DNA of 37,381 nt from Helicobacter cetorum (GCA_022729755.1 DZAZ01000010.1:1-37381), one strand, 5' to 3'; positions 20,957 through 29,128 are shown, counted from the stretch's first letter. A program made the numbers and translations. The notes: generated by a model not told the origin, from the sequence alone.

Positions 20957-21288
20957 TAAGATTTATGACCAAATAAACCAACATTGCACTGTGTCATAGT
21001 AATACCATCAACTTTAAAACCAACAAAATTATCTTGAATAGTTTTACTAGTTTCAGAACCACCAACTAAAGCAGTAAAAAAGAAATCATTACCATCTTCA
21101 TCACTCATATGAACTTTTGCATATTGAGTTGAACCCTCAATAGTATTCATCTCAAGATGTTCTTCAAAAACACCAGTTCGAGAACGAAGTAAAGTAGCAA
21201 TATCAGTTGCACCAGTTTTATCAGCAGGAACTCTCATAGTAGAAATAGAACCACCATCATATTGTTGTACAATTAAACATTCAGCCAT
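20956..21288 (-). CDS. Hypothetical 110-aa element protein, possible paralogue of its neighbour
   Basis: No family recognised. The segment VFEEHLEMNT and the preceding T-D-I-A-T-LL pattern resemble VFEGTLDTNI and D-V-D-T-IV in the 122-aa protein encoded just upstream, suggesting an old duplication. Small, soluble and mixed alpha/beta by eye. The stop-start junction with the next gene overlaps by one base. Likely a minor structural protein. Confidence 0.72.
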   Translation of the reverse strand: MAECLIVQQYDGGSISTMRVPADKTGATDIATLLRSRTGVFEEHLEMNTIEGSTQYAKVHMSDEDGNDFFFTALVGGSETSKTIQDNFVGFKVDGITMTQCNVGLFGHKS

Positions 21289-21291
21289 AAA

Positions 21292-21660
21292 TTAATCCTT
21301 TTTATCAGAAATTAAATTAACATATTCAGCAGTATCAGACATATCAAAATGACAATCTAAAGAAGCCATTTTATCTCTAACATCTTTTACAGTTTTATCA
21401 TCTTTCATATCTCTAAGAGTAAAAGAACATCGTTTATAACGACCTCCACCTAACTTTCTACCACAACTAAACACTTGAGTATTTAATTTATCAGGTTTAG
21501 CCTCTAAGGAAATATTTGTATCAAGTGTGCCTTCGAAAACCTTAACCTTACCAGTCATAATAGTAACAATAGTATCAACATCAGTATCAGTGATACCAGA
21601 AAGCATAAATTGGTTAGTTCTACCAAACTCATCTTCTTGTCTAAATAAATAATCAGCCAT
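21292..21660 (-). CDS. Hypothetical 122-aa element protein
   Basis: Unrecognised soluble protein with N-terminus MADYLFRQEDEFGRTNQFML and a basic GGGRYKRCSF patch. It shares a weak core pattern with the 110-aa protein downstream. AAAGGATTTTTTTATG precedes the start, a ribosome-binding arrangement reused at several genes of this element. It is the first gene after the strong terminator at 21771-21824, so it needs its own promoter or read-through. Confidence 0.72.
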   Translation of the reverse strand: MADYLFRQEDEFGRTNQFMLSGITDTDVDTIVTIMTGKVKVFEGTLDTNISLEAKPDKLNTQVFSCGRKLGGGRYKRCSFTLRDMKDDKTVKDVRDKMASLDCHFDMSDTAEYVNLISDKKD

Positions 21661-21770
21661 AAAAAAATCCTTTCAAAAAATTAAGTTTAAAAAACAAAAA
21701 AAAGATATAAATATAAAAATAAATCTTACAAATCACACCTCCTAAAATAGATAAAATAAATGCAAAATGC

Positions 21771-21824
21771 AAAAAAAGCCCCCGTACCTCACAAGTGCCA
21801 AGGCACAGGAGGTACTAAGGGGCT
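21771..21824 (-). terminator. Strong GC-rich intrinsic terminator or structured RNA element
   Basis: Three stacked perfect stems (AGCCCC/GGGGCT, GTACCTC/GAGGTAC, GTGC/GCAC) are followed on the minus strand by seven T residues. This is the most stable hairpin in the window. It lies 16 nt beyond the 118-aa gene stop and about 110 nt before the 122-aa gene start. It would split the leftward block into two transcription units. It shares the motif GCCCCCGT with the structure beside rep (28596-28638). Confidence 0.72.
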
Positions 21825-21839
21825 TGAGAGAGGAAACAA

Positions 21840-22196
21840 TTAATAAAGTGGAGTGTTTACAGTATCAACAGCAAAGCCGTCAATCTCAAGATGATTTTTG
21901 ATAAGAGTTGGTAAATCGCTAACGGCTGAAGTTTTTACACAAGGCAGACGAAATTGGGCAGTTAAGATATTTTCTTTATTGCCATAAATGATTTTAGCCT
22001 CATTGTAATAATCAGAGGGATTATCACTTCTTTTATCAAAATCTTTATCATAAACAATCTCCATAATACGGATAATTTGCATAGTTGTAGTTGCATTAAA
22101 AAAATCTTTGCAATCTTGAAGGCTTTTAGCCTCAACTGGTTGGTCTATTGTGTGGGTTCGAGACCCTTGTTTTAGGGTGACTTTGTATAGGGGCAT
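21840..22196 (-). CDS. Hypothetical 118-aa element protein
   Basis: Unrecognised. The N-terminus MPLYKVTLKQGSRTHTIDQP looks like a beta strand followed by a helix (SLQDCKDFF). It is soluble, with no signal peptide or membrane segment. It is the last gene before the strong terminator. Compact size and tight packing suggest a minor virion or assembly component. Confidence 0.72.
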   Translation of the reverse strand: MPLYKVTLKQGSRTHTIDQPVEAKSLQDCKDFFNATTTMQIIRIMEIVYDKDFDKRSDNPSDYYNEAKIIYGNKENILTAQFRLPCVKTSAVSDLPTLIKNHLEIDGFAVDTVNTPLY

Positions 22197-22215
22197 TAGA
22201 AAAACCTTTAATAAA

Positions 22216-22569
22216 TTATTTTAAATTAACACACCAATAATAATCAATTTTTTCTATATGAGTACCAAAAGGAATCCAAGAAAGTTGAAGAAAATAAGAA
22301 CCTAAGGGTTGTCGAGTACCGTAAAAATAATAAAAATAAGATTTATTGTAAATCGTATAAGTGTATTTATCGAGTGGTGAAGAGGTAGTAACGGTAATAG
22401 TACCATCCTTAAAAAAATTTTCTTGATATCGAGAAACCACAACAGGCAAAGATTCAGAAATTAAAGAAAGAGAACAAGGAATTCCAAAAGAATATCCAAT
22501 CCTATTAAAATCATCATCTAAACACTCCCCAAAACACATAAAACCCTTATCTCCACATTTTAAAGCCAT
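22216..22569 (-). CDS. Hypothetical 117-aa aromatic-rich protein
   Basis: Unrecognised. It has an N-terminal cysteine cluster (KCGDKGFMCFGEC) and an unusual tyrosine/phenylalanine-rich central stretch (YTYTIYNKSYFYYFYG), ending DYYWCVNLK. The predicted character is all beta. The start overlaps the 137-aa gene stop by one base. Such aromatic beta proteins occur in virion surfaces, but no assignment is possible. Confidence 0.72.
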   Translation of the reverse strand: MALKCGDKGFMCFGECLDDDFNRIGYSFGIPCSLSLISESLPVVVSRYQENFFKDGTITVTTSSPLDKYTYTIYNKSYFYYFYGTRQPLGSYFLQLSWIPFGTHIEKIDYYWCVNLK

Positions 22570-22982
22570 TACTTAAACCCATTTACTTTAGTTGAACCAA
22601 GAACCACATTACCGATACTTTCACTCATACTATAAACTTTATCTAACATATCTTTATCCTCTAGTTTAGTTTCAACTCCAGAACTATCAACTTCAAAAAC
22701 TTTACTTTCTTGAGTTCCATCAGGATTAGTAACCATTTTATCAGTCAAAGTAAGCTTAGAACCAGAAATTTGGTAATTAAGCTCATTTGAAACCTTTAAA
22801 ACAAATTTTAATTTTGAACAATCTGAATTATTACATCCATAAATAGTTACAACAGCACGATAGATAAAATCCAGTTTATCGGCACATTCTAATGTAGTTA
22901 TATCTTCAGAAGCTCCACAATAATCAGGTAAAAGTTCGTTTAGCTTTTCAAGAATATAAGCTAATTTTTGTTCATCATTCAC
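22569..22982 (-). CDS. Hypothetical 137-aa protein
   Basis: Unrecognised. A helical N-terminus (DEQKLAYILEKLNELLPDYC) leads into a cysteine-containing middle (CADKL, YGCNNSDCSKL) and a beta-like region (YQISGSKLTLTDKMV) resembling a small phage structural fold. It overlaps both neighbours by one to four bases, indicating translational coupling. Confidence 0.72.
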   Translation of the reverse strand: MNDEQKLAYILEKLNELLPDYCGASEDITTLECADKLDFIYRAVVTIYGCNNSDCSKLKFVLKVSNELNYQISGSKLTLTDKMVTNPDGTQESKVFEVDSSGVETKLEDKDMLDKVYSMSESIGNVVLGSTKVNGFK

Positions 22983-23557
22983 GGCTTAAAATTCCCAAAA
23001 TGATTATGAAGTCCAAGCATAATTTTGCTGAAACTATGCAAATTACCGTCAGTATCTTCCACGGCAAACCATTCTGAAATTTTGTTTAAATCATCTTTAT
23101 CGCGAGTTGAAAATTTATTTATCAAATCTGTATCGCTATCGCTAAAGCTACCACTTATGAGTTTTGCTAGAAATTTCAAAGCTTCGTTATCATCGCTTTT
23201 TAGTAGGGTTTCAAGCCATAGTGTGAGTTCAGAAACACTTTTATTTGAAGCTCCAAGAGTATTAAAGCTATCAGTTTCACTCACATCACCGCTTGATAAT
23301 TGAGTAATTGCTGAATAAAAAGCCTTTGAAATGCCATCACTATAAACTTTTTGTTTTAGCATTTGGTTTAAAATATAAACTATTTTTTGCAACGAATTGC
23401 TATCCACACGATTTAAAACATTATTTTCTATCTCATATTGTTGTTTAAATTTTAGATTAATTTCGTGTGCTTTGGCTTGTTTGCCTAAAGATTTATTTGC
23501 ATTGGATTGCAAAATAAAAAATGTTTTAAAAATTCCTTGAATACCTTTAGACATCAA
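22979..23557 (-). CDS. Hypothetical 192-aa helical protein
   Basis: Unrecognised, predominantly alpha-helical and soluble. Short repeats of the type SxxxLxxWxxxLLKSDD are visible (LTLWLETLLKSDDNEALKFL). AAAGGATTTTTGATG precedes the start; the first Met or the second (MMSK) may be used. A scaffolding or assembly role is possible from helical content, but this is speculation. Confidence 0.72.
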   Translation of the reverse strand: MMSKGIQGIFKTFFILQSNANKSLGKQAKAHEINLKFKQQYEIENNVLNRVDSNSLQKIVYILNQMLKQKVYSDGISKAFYSAITQLSSGDVSETDSFNTLGASNKSVSELTLWLETLLKSDDNEALKFLAKLISGSFSDSDTDLINKFSTRDKDDLNKISEWFAVEDTDGNLHSFSKIMLGLHNHFGNFKP

Positions 23558-23564
23558 AAATCCT

Positions 23565-23825
23565 TTATTGAATTAAGCCATTAAAAGCCAAAAGTGTATC
23601 AATACTAAAAGGGTCATTTGCAAGTTGGTCAACAAATGCACCAAAATCGGCTTTTAAAGCTGTAATTTCAGCAAGAGTTGAAACTCCAAAAGTTGTACAA
23701 TCGAGTTGTTGGTCAGGTGGTAAACAAGGAATATCACCAGTGTAAGACATCGTAGCCGTATCATAGCCATCTAAAAATTGCTTGACACAAGGGTCACCCA
23801 TAACAGTATTACTAGTACAAGACAT
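23565..23825 (-). CDS. Hypothetical 86-aa cysteine-containing protein
   Basis: Unrecognised small acidic protein. Cysteines at MSC, DPC, DIPC and LDC in the first half could form disulfides; the C-terminal half is a helix (TLAEITALKADFGAFVDQL). AAAAAGGATTTTTATG precedes the start. It lies 11 bp from the repeat-containing 567-aa gene. Confidence 0.7.
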   Translation of the reverse strand: MSCTSNTVMGDPCVKQFLDGYDTATMSYTGDIPCLPPDQQLDCTTFGVSTLAEITALKADFGAFVDQLANDPFSIDTLLAFNGLIQ

Positions 23826-23836
23826 AAAAATCCTTT

Positions 23837-25540
23837 TTATAAAGTTGAAACTAAACTTTTTAAATCATCAAAACTTGTTTCAAAACGATTAATATCATTA
23901 GAAAGTTTTTGAAGTGCAAAGAAGAAGTTAGCTTGAAGTTTACGAGGTTCATCATTTACACTATCATCTTTAAAGCTAGAAGTAGACATAGATTGAGGAT
24001 TATTCATAAAATTATAATAATCTTCAATCTCTTCAATTGATTCAAATATTTTTTTGAGATTATCATTTAAATCTTCCAAATACTCAAGAAAACCGAGCTT
24101 ATCGAGATTATCAAGTTTTTTAAGAGATTCTTTTGAAGAGTGAAGATGAGCTTCTATATTTTCAAGTTCATCTAAATATTCCAAAGAGCTAAGTTTTGCT
24201 AAACTTTCCAAATTTTTAGAGTACTCTTTAATATCAGCTAAGTTAGACAAACTTTCAAGATTAGATAAATCTTCAAGATTAGACAATTTATCGAGTTTAG
24301 TAACTATATCTGCCAAATTATCACGAGATGAAGCCAAAATTTGGTTAGTTTGAGTTAAATCAACATTAAACTCAACATCACCACCACTTGAAAAATCTAA
24401 ACTAATACTTTTACTATCAATTGCACTTTTAATATTATCAAGACCAGTTCGCAAAGAAGCAATATCAGGCGAAACTGTAACATCAACAGTTTCGATATCT
24501 ACATCAACACTTGAAACAGTAATGCTATTAGTTTGGCTAAGTGTATCAACATCTAAAGTTGCATTAGTTATATCCACATCAACAGTTGAAATAGTCATAG
24601 TGTTAGTTTGGCTAAGTGTATCAACATCCAAAGTTGCATTAGTTATATCCACATCAACGGTTGAAATAGTCATAGTGTTAGTTTGGCTAAGTGTATCAAC
24701 ATCCAAAGTTGCATTAGTTATATCTACATCAACAGTTGCAATACTCATAGTGTTAGTTTGGCTAAGTGTTCCAACATCCAAAGTTGCATTAGTTATATCC
24801 AAATCAAAATTTGAAACTGTAATAGTGTTAGTTTGGTTTAAAGTTGTAACATCAAGTGTTGCATTAGTGATATCAATATCATTAGTTTGATTAAGTGTAT
24901 CAACATCTAAAGTTGCATTAGTTATATCAATTTCAACATTAGAAATAGCAACAGTATTATTTATATTTTGAAAGTTTATTGAGTTATTTTGATTTGCTAT
25001 ATCAATATCAGCGTGAGAAACAGTTACATTTTCAATTGTGACATTAGTCGAAGCACTAGCAACACCATCAATGGCAACTTGTATATCATAAAGTTGAGTA
25101 GCTTGAATTGTAAAAAAGTCTACAAACATTCCGTGCAATTCATAAAGTTGAACAGCTTGAGTAGTAGAACTCTCATAATTTGAAAGTGCAACAGCTTGTG
25201 CAGATGCGGAAACAATTTCAGCGTGATATTGAACAGAATCAGAAATAATCGATAATTTTTCAGTAACTAACTTAAGAGCATCAACAATACTTTGAGAAGC
25301 CCTTAAAATATCTTTTGAAAGAGGTGAATCTGTGCTACTAATATGATTATTTATAGTATTATTGATAGTACCACTATTAGAAACAACATTATTAACATTA
25401 GCATCTTTAGCATTTAAAAATTCAGTTTTTTTATCTCGAACTTCATCACTAAAACTAACAAGAGTAAGTGTGTTACCAACAGTATAATTAGCAGGAATAG
25501 GATTAGTATGAGATGAATTTGGAGGAGTAGGTGCACCCAT
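23837..25540 (-). CDS. Large fibre-like protein with 25-aa tandem repeats and coiled coil
   Basis: The longest element protein (567 aa). Residues 1-200 are polar and Ser/Thr/Asn-rich. Residues 205-348 contain near-identical repeats of DITNATLDVDTLSQTN plus a variable strand, with a 25-residue period (first spacing 18), a beta-solenoid-like pattern. Residues 395-520 are rich in leucine and charged residues with short internal repeats (LSNLEDLSNLESLSNL), likely coiled coil. A receptor-binding fibre, virion spike or length-determining protein is plausible. No signal peptide or membrane segment. No homologue recognised. Confidence 0.8.
   Translation of the reverse strand: MGAPTPPNSSHTNPIPANYTVGNTLTLVSFSDEVRDKKTEFLNAKDANVNNVVSNSGTINNTINNHISSTDSPLSKDILRASQSIVDALKLVTEKLSIISDSVQYHAEIVSASAQAVALSNYESSTTQAVQLYELHGMFVDFFTIQATQLYDIQVAIDGVASASTNVTIENVTVSHADIDIANQNNSINFQNINNTVAISNVEIDITNATLDVDTLNQTNDIDITNATLDVTTLNQTNTITVSNFDLDITNATLDVGTLSQTNTMSIATVDVDITNATLDVDTLSQTNTMTISTVDVDITNATLDVDTLSQTNTMTISTVDVDITNATLDVDTLSQTNSITVSSVDVDIETVDVTVSPDIASLRTGLDNIKSAIDSKSISLDFSSGGDVEFNVDLTQTNQILASSRDNLADIVTKLDKLSNLEDLSNLESLSNLADIKEYSKNLESLAKLSSLEYLDELENIEAHLHSSKESLKKLDNLDKLGFLEYLEDLNDNLKKIFESIEEIEDYYNFMNNPQSMSTSSFKDDSVNDEPRKLQANFFFALQKLSNDINRFETSFDDLKSLVSTL
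24499..24928 (-). repeat. 75-bp tandem coding repeats
   Basis: About six copies in register with the 25-aa repeats of the fibre-like gene; three central copies are almost identical at the nucleotide level, which indicates recent expansion or homogenisation. One unit is shortened by 21 bp. Copy number is likely to vary between strains. The antisense ORF 24522-24890 is a by-product of this repetition. Confidence 0.9.
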
Positions 25541-25549
25541 TTTAAAACC

Positions 25550-26254
25550 TTAATTATTGGATTTAATCAAATAAGGTGAAATTTCTCCTATAAAAGATAA
25601 AAAGTTTCTTGAATTAATATAAATTTTGCCTTTACCACTTATCTTTATCATCAAAAATTCACCACTAGCAAAAGAGGTAAAAATCTTTGAAAATAAATTT
25701 TTACCTTTAGATATAACAACTTCATAATGCAGAGCATCATCCCAAGCAACAAGATGATAATTATCAACTATAATCTCTTCATTATCCAAATCTATATCAA
25801 TTAATGAACCAAAACCACTAATAGCTAAACTTCCAACTCCTTTGAAATGCTGAACAAAAAAACCACCATTACCAGCAAATAAAGAGTTAAGAATATTATT
25901 TTGAAATTTAGTGTCTATTTTAATACCACCATCACAAGCCACAAAACAACCATCATTTACATAAAATCCGTTATTTTTTAAATTCAAAATAGCAATATCT
26001 CCTATTAATTTAGGTGCTAAAATAACAGAACTATTTGCTTTATTTGATTGAAATTTTTGTAAAAAAATAGACTCTTCATTTAAAAATCGTCTAGCAATAG
26101 ATTGTAAAAAACCACCTTGTAACTCTGAAGACATATCAATATTAGAACTCATTGCAACCATCGAGTCAGATTCGGCATAAATAAAATCATCTTTTGTTTC
26201 AAATTGAACTCTTAAAAATGGTTCTGTATCATTAATTTTTTCAAAAATAGTCAT
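25550..26254 (-). CDS. AIM24-family (TIGR00266-like) protein
   Basis: A 234-aa all-beta protein resembling the AIM24/DUF124 family. Visible family features are an early SDSMVAMSSNIDMSS stretch, then LNEESIFLQKF, a repeated Gly-rich core (GNGGFFVQHFKGVGSLAISGFGSLIDI) and VDNYHLVAWDDALHYEV (usually VDxxhlVA). Cellular members form trimeric beta prisms of uncertain function. Its presence between a lysozyme and a fibre gene is unusual and suggests recruitment as a virion or host-envelope protein. Assignment is by pattern only. Confidence 0.72.
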   Translation of the reverse strand: MTIFEKINDTEPFLRVQFETKDDFIYAESDSMVAMSSNIDMSSELQGGFLQSIARRFLNEESIFLQKFQSNKANSSVILAPKLIGDIAILNLKNNGFYVNDGCFVACDGGIKIDTKFQNNILNSLFAGNGGFFVQHFKGVGSLAISGFGSLIDIDLDNEEIIVDNYHLVAWDDALHYEVVISKGKNLFSKIFTSFASGEFLMIKISGKGKIYINSRNFLSFIGEISPYLIKSNN

Positions 26255-26312
26255 AATAAAACTCCTTAAAATTTTAGGAAGTTTATTAAAATAAAAATAA
26301 AAAATAAAATAT

Positions 26313-26735
26313 TTAAAAACTATCTCTCAACATAGCCAAAGAAAGGCTATCGCAACGAGCTTTTACTTGAAAGCACCATTTAGAATTTTCCATCTGAAAA
26401 GAAGCCTCTTTAAAATCCAAATCTTTAACAGCTAAAATTAACTTTTTAAACTTAAGGAAATTTGGTTTTCCGAGGTTAAAAATCATATCGATTAAGACTT
26501 CTTGACGAACATCTGAAAGTTTTTCAAAGAGTTCTGAACCAAAAATATCGATTAATTCAGCTACACAGCGATTTATGTCGTTTTTAGCTAAATAATAAGC
26601 TTCATCTTTAGACAAACCTAAATCTTGTATATTGCGACCAATGCCGATAGTTAAGCGACCTGAAGGGCAAACATAAGGTTTTAATTCTAAACCCTCGTGT
26701 TTTACTAAATTAGAAAGTAATCTATCTAAATTCAT
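26313..26735 (-). CDS. T4-type lysozyme (GH24 endolysin)
   Basis: Muramidase of 140 aa. VKHEGLELKPYVCPSGRLTIGIG gives the catalytic pattern E14-x8-C23-x5-T29, the E-8-(D/C)-5-T triad of phage lysozymes with cysteine in place of T4 Asp20. The following helical lobe is complete (DMIFNLGKPNFLKFKK; WCFQVKARC). It has no signal peptide, so export would need a holin-like partner, or it may act as a virion enzyme. It overlaps the 81-aa gene by 4 nt. Confidence 0.88.
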   Translation of the reverse strand: MNLDRLLSNLVKHEGLELKPYVCPSGRLTIGIGRNIQDLGLSKDEAYYLAKNDINRCVAELIDIFGSELFEKLSDVRQEVLIDMIFNLGKPNFLKFKKLILAVKDLDFKEASFQMENSKWCFQVKARCDSLSLAMLRDSF

Positions 26736-26977
26736 ATAAGCCCCTTAATAAGTGAAATAACTTTGTCATCTACCTTATTTTCGCTATCTTTTGCCAATAT
26801 TTCTAATATTTCGATTAAAGCCTCTTTGAGTGAAATTGTAGAAAGTGGTGGAAACAAAGATTTTATTTGTGAAACAACCATATCATCAATTTTTGATGAA
26901 GTTGATGAAGCCAAAAGTGTGAGAATATGAATTGAAACAGAGTAAAGTAGTCTAGTTTGAGATTGATTTAATGTCAT
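26732..26977 (-). CDS. Small helical protein with internal duplication (81 aa)
   Basis: Two similar halves are visible: SSKIDDMVVSQIKSLF and ENKVDDKVISLIKGLI, each preceded by a leucine-rich helix. The K-x-DD-x-V pattern is common in small phage proteins encoded beside lysozymes and holins. The protein has no clear transmembrane segment. A 4-nt overlap with the lysozyme suggests coupled expression and a role in lysis or envelope interaction. Confidence 0.68.
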   Translation of the reverse strand: MTLNQSQTRLLYSVSIHILTLLASSTSSKIDDMVVSQIKSLFPPLSTISLKEALIEILEILAKDSENKVDDKVISLIKGLI

Positions 26978-26992
26978 GTTTTTCCTTTAAAA

Positions 26993-28525
26993 TTAAAATG
27001 GATAGTCAAAATCAGGGGAAAATTCAAAATTTACAACAGGTTCAGGCTCAATAGCTTTACGATAACCAATATCATAGAGAGTAGATTTGAATTGAAGTTC
27101 TTTAGTGAAATCTCTTAAAGACAAAGCCTCTTCATAATAATCAAACTTAGAATTAACATCGTGAAAATGCTCACTTTTAGGACTAAGCATAGATATAAGT
27201 TGAACAAAATTTTCTCTAAAATCAACTTCTGAATAAGAGTGTTTTATAAAATCATATTCATAGTTTGAAAGTTTGCCTGTATCCAAAGCTTTAAATACAT
27301 CAAAGCTAGAAGTAAAAGCTTTTAAAAGCCCGTAAGAATGGATAGTTAAATCTTGATGTAATAAATCATTTTCTAAAGAAGCAATAAGTTCTAACATTTT
27401 ACTAGAGTCACCGTGAGCTATTTTATAAGATTGAGAGATAAACGATTTTAGCGAACGAGTTGCATAATAACTATTTGCAGTAGAGTAGTGTTTATGTCGT
27501 TTAAAGCCATCTTTGTTAAGTGTTTTACCATCCCAAGTATACAAAGAAGCCCAAAAATCAAACTCTTCATTTTTCTGAATATTTTTTCGTTTTCTTTGAA
27601 AAACTTTTTTGATAGAGTCACTTTTCAATTCACCTGACATAATTCTTAAAACTTCACTATCACTCAAATCTACATATCGAACTTTGTTCATAACATTCAA
27701 CCAAAGTTTATCAAGAATACCGAAAATAGCCTCAACTTCATCAATCAAAAAAGCAAATTCAGACTGTAGAAAAAAAAGCTTAAGGTCTTGACGGCGATAT
27801 TGAACTTCGTGCCTCCAAACGGGCAAATTATCATCATCTCTATAACCATTTAAAGCCCAAAATTCTTTAAAATAACTTTTGGTTAAATTTTGTTTTATCT
27901 CAAGAGTTTTATCATAAACTCTAAATCTAAAATCACTACGACCAAAAGTAAAGCCAGTAGTTCGATAAAATCGCATATATTGATTAAAATTTTGAGGAGA
28001 ATGGCTCTCTTTAACATAAAGAGTTTGAAATTTATAAAAATCAAGAGGTTTATAATCAATACCCCAAATATCGGTAGCTAAATCTATCCGTTGGCAAGTT
28101 GATTTAAATTCACCTAAAATTCTTTTTGCAATCTCTTTTCCATATTCATAAGCTTTGATATATCCAACATCAAATAAAAATTGACTTCGATACTCGATTT
28201 TTAACTGTGATTTGTGTTGAGTGTTTTGAAATTTTGAGTTTGAGATGTGAATAGAAACTAAATCATTGCTAAGAACATAAGAGTAACCTGAAACCCCTGC
28301 ACTGAAAATTTGAAATTTACCAAGCTCTAAAAAATTATCAATAATTTTAGACTTTACTCCAAAAGCCTCTTGTAACTTAGCAATCTCTTTTTGAGTATTT
28401 AAAAATTCTATTAAATCTTGAAACTTTGTATAATAAAACTCTTCATCTAAAGCAAAATGTGCTGAATGAAGTGTATCTACAAATTGACCTACAATTCTTA
28501 AATTAGAAGATAATAGTTCCATCAA
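26993..28525 (-). CDS. Rep_trans/RstA-like replication initiation protein
   Basis: A 510-aa protein carrying the three patterns typical of rolling-circle initiators of the Rep_trans/phage RstA group: QRIDLATD (146-152), GFTFGRSDFRFRVYDKTLE (191-209) and PVWRHEVQYRR (235-245). In pT181-type plasmids and filamentous phages this family nicks a double-strand origin. It is much longer than minimal members, with an extra C-terminal region of about 230 residues. It lies downstream of the putative ssDNA-binding gene and a GC-rich structured spacer that could be its origin. No HUH motif seen. Confidence 0.75.
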   Translation of the reverse strand: MMELLSSNLRIVGQFVDTLHSAHFALDEEFYYTKFQDLIEFLNTQKEIAKLQEAFGVKSKIIDNFLELGKFQIFSAGVSGYSYVLSNDLVSIHISNSKFQNTQHKSQLKIEYRSQFLFDVGYIKAYEYGKEIAKRILGEFKSTCQRIDLATDIWGIDYKPLDFYKFQTLYVKESHSPQNFNQYMRFYRTTGFTFGRSDFRFRVYDKTLEIKQNLTKSYFKEFWALNGYRDDDNLPVWRHEVQYRRQDLKLFFLQSEFAFLIDEVEAIFGILDKLWLNVMNKVRYVDLSDSEVLRIMSGELKSDSIKKVFQRKRKNIQKNEEFDFWASLYTWDGKTLNKDGFKRHKHYSTANSYYATRSLKSFISQSYKIAHGDSSKMLELIASLENDLLHQDLTIHSYGLLKAFTSSFDVFKALDTGKLSNYEYDFIKHSYSEVDFRENFVQLISMLSPKSEHFHDVNSKFDYYEEALSLRDFTKELQFKSTLYDIGYRKAIEPEPVVNFEFSPDFDYPF

Positions 28526-28582
28526 AATAGCCTTTTTTTATAAGATAGTAAAAAAGACAATGAACTTTAAGAAGACCCAAAA

Positions 28583-28638
28583 TGTGGGGCTTTTCAAAGT
28601 ACACTTGTCCCGAGGAGGTAACTTGTTAAACGGGGGCG
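28583..28638. other. GC-rich structured spacer upstream of rep (candidate replication origin)
   Basis: The 141-bp gap between the ssDNA-binding-like gene and rep contains a GC-rich patch that stands out from the AT-rich surroundings. It has CCCG/CGGG arms (minus strand) enclosing ACAAGTTACCTCCT, a direct repeat of ACAAGT and the octamer GCCCCCGT, which recurs in opposite orientation at 21778. Rolling-circle origins often lie next to rep and form hairpins. Function is inferred. Confidence 0.4.
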
Positions 28639-28666
28639 TAATCAATAAAAAGAAAGGAGAGAAAAA

Positions 28667-29128
28667 TTAAAATGAAAGTGAACCTAAAAGTTCAGCAGAA
28701 GAGTATTTTTTATCAAATTGTGGAAGATGATGAACATCTATAAAATTGTAACTGACATAAGTTGAACCAGTAGAATTTTTCTTATTTTCAAGCCTGTAAT
28801 CAAACAGATAACTTTTGCCTTTTTCAACTTTACTAAATAGATTTTTATCTTTTAATTCAATAAGACCTAAAATAGGCATTTCTACCTTTAAAATATGACT
28901 TGTACCTGAAATCTCTTTACCATCTTTATCTAAAAAGCTGTAATCTTTAGCTTCTTTATCATCGATATAACCAAAAATGCGACCAAAGTTCATAGACTTA
29001 AGAGCCTCTCTCATCTGCTCACGATGTTCAATATCAGATTGAGATAAAGTAACTTTTTCACCTGAAGTAAATTCACTATGAGTAACATTCATAGGTTGAA
29101 CTTCAACTTTTTGATTTTCTTTTGACAT
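28667..29128 (-). CDS. Putative phage single-stranded DNA-binding protein (153 aa)
   Basis: Polar, charged N-terminus followed by a beta-rich C-terminal half (EISGTSHILKVEMPILGLIELKDKNLF; YLFDYRLENKKNSTGS) compatible with an OB fold. In small replicons, an ssDNA-binding protein commonly precedes the rolling-circle initiator, as here. There is no strong family motif, so the call rests mainly on context and fold impression. Confidence 0.5.
   Translation of the reverse strand: MSKENQKVEVQPMNVTHSEFTSGEKVTLSQSDIEHREQMREALKSMNFGRIFGYIDDKEAKDYSFLDKDGKEISGTSHILKVEMPILGLIELKDKNLFSKVEKGKSYLFDYRLENKKNSTGSTYVSYNFIDVHHLPQFDKKYSSAELLGSLSF

Noticed and set aside
24522-24890. 122-aa plus-strand ORF with strong internal repeats
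   Set aside because: It is the antisense shadow of the 75-bp tandem repeats in the 567-aa minus-strand gene; no ribosome-binding site and the sense frame is continuous over 567 codons.
24499-24928. Tandem repeats considered as a CRISPR array
   Set aside because: Units are contiguous, in frame and without unique spacers of constant length; no cas genes are present.
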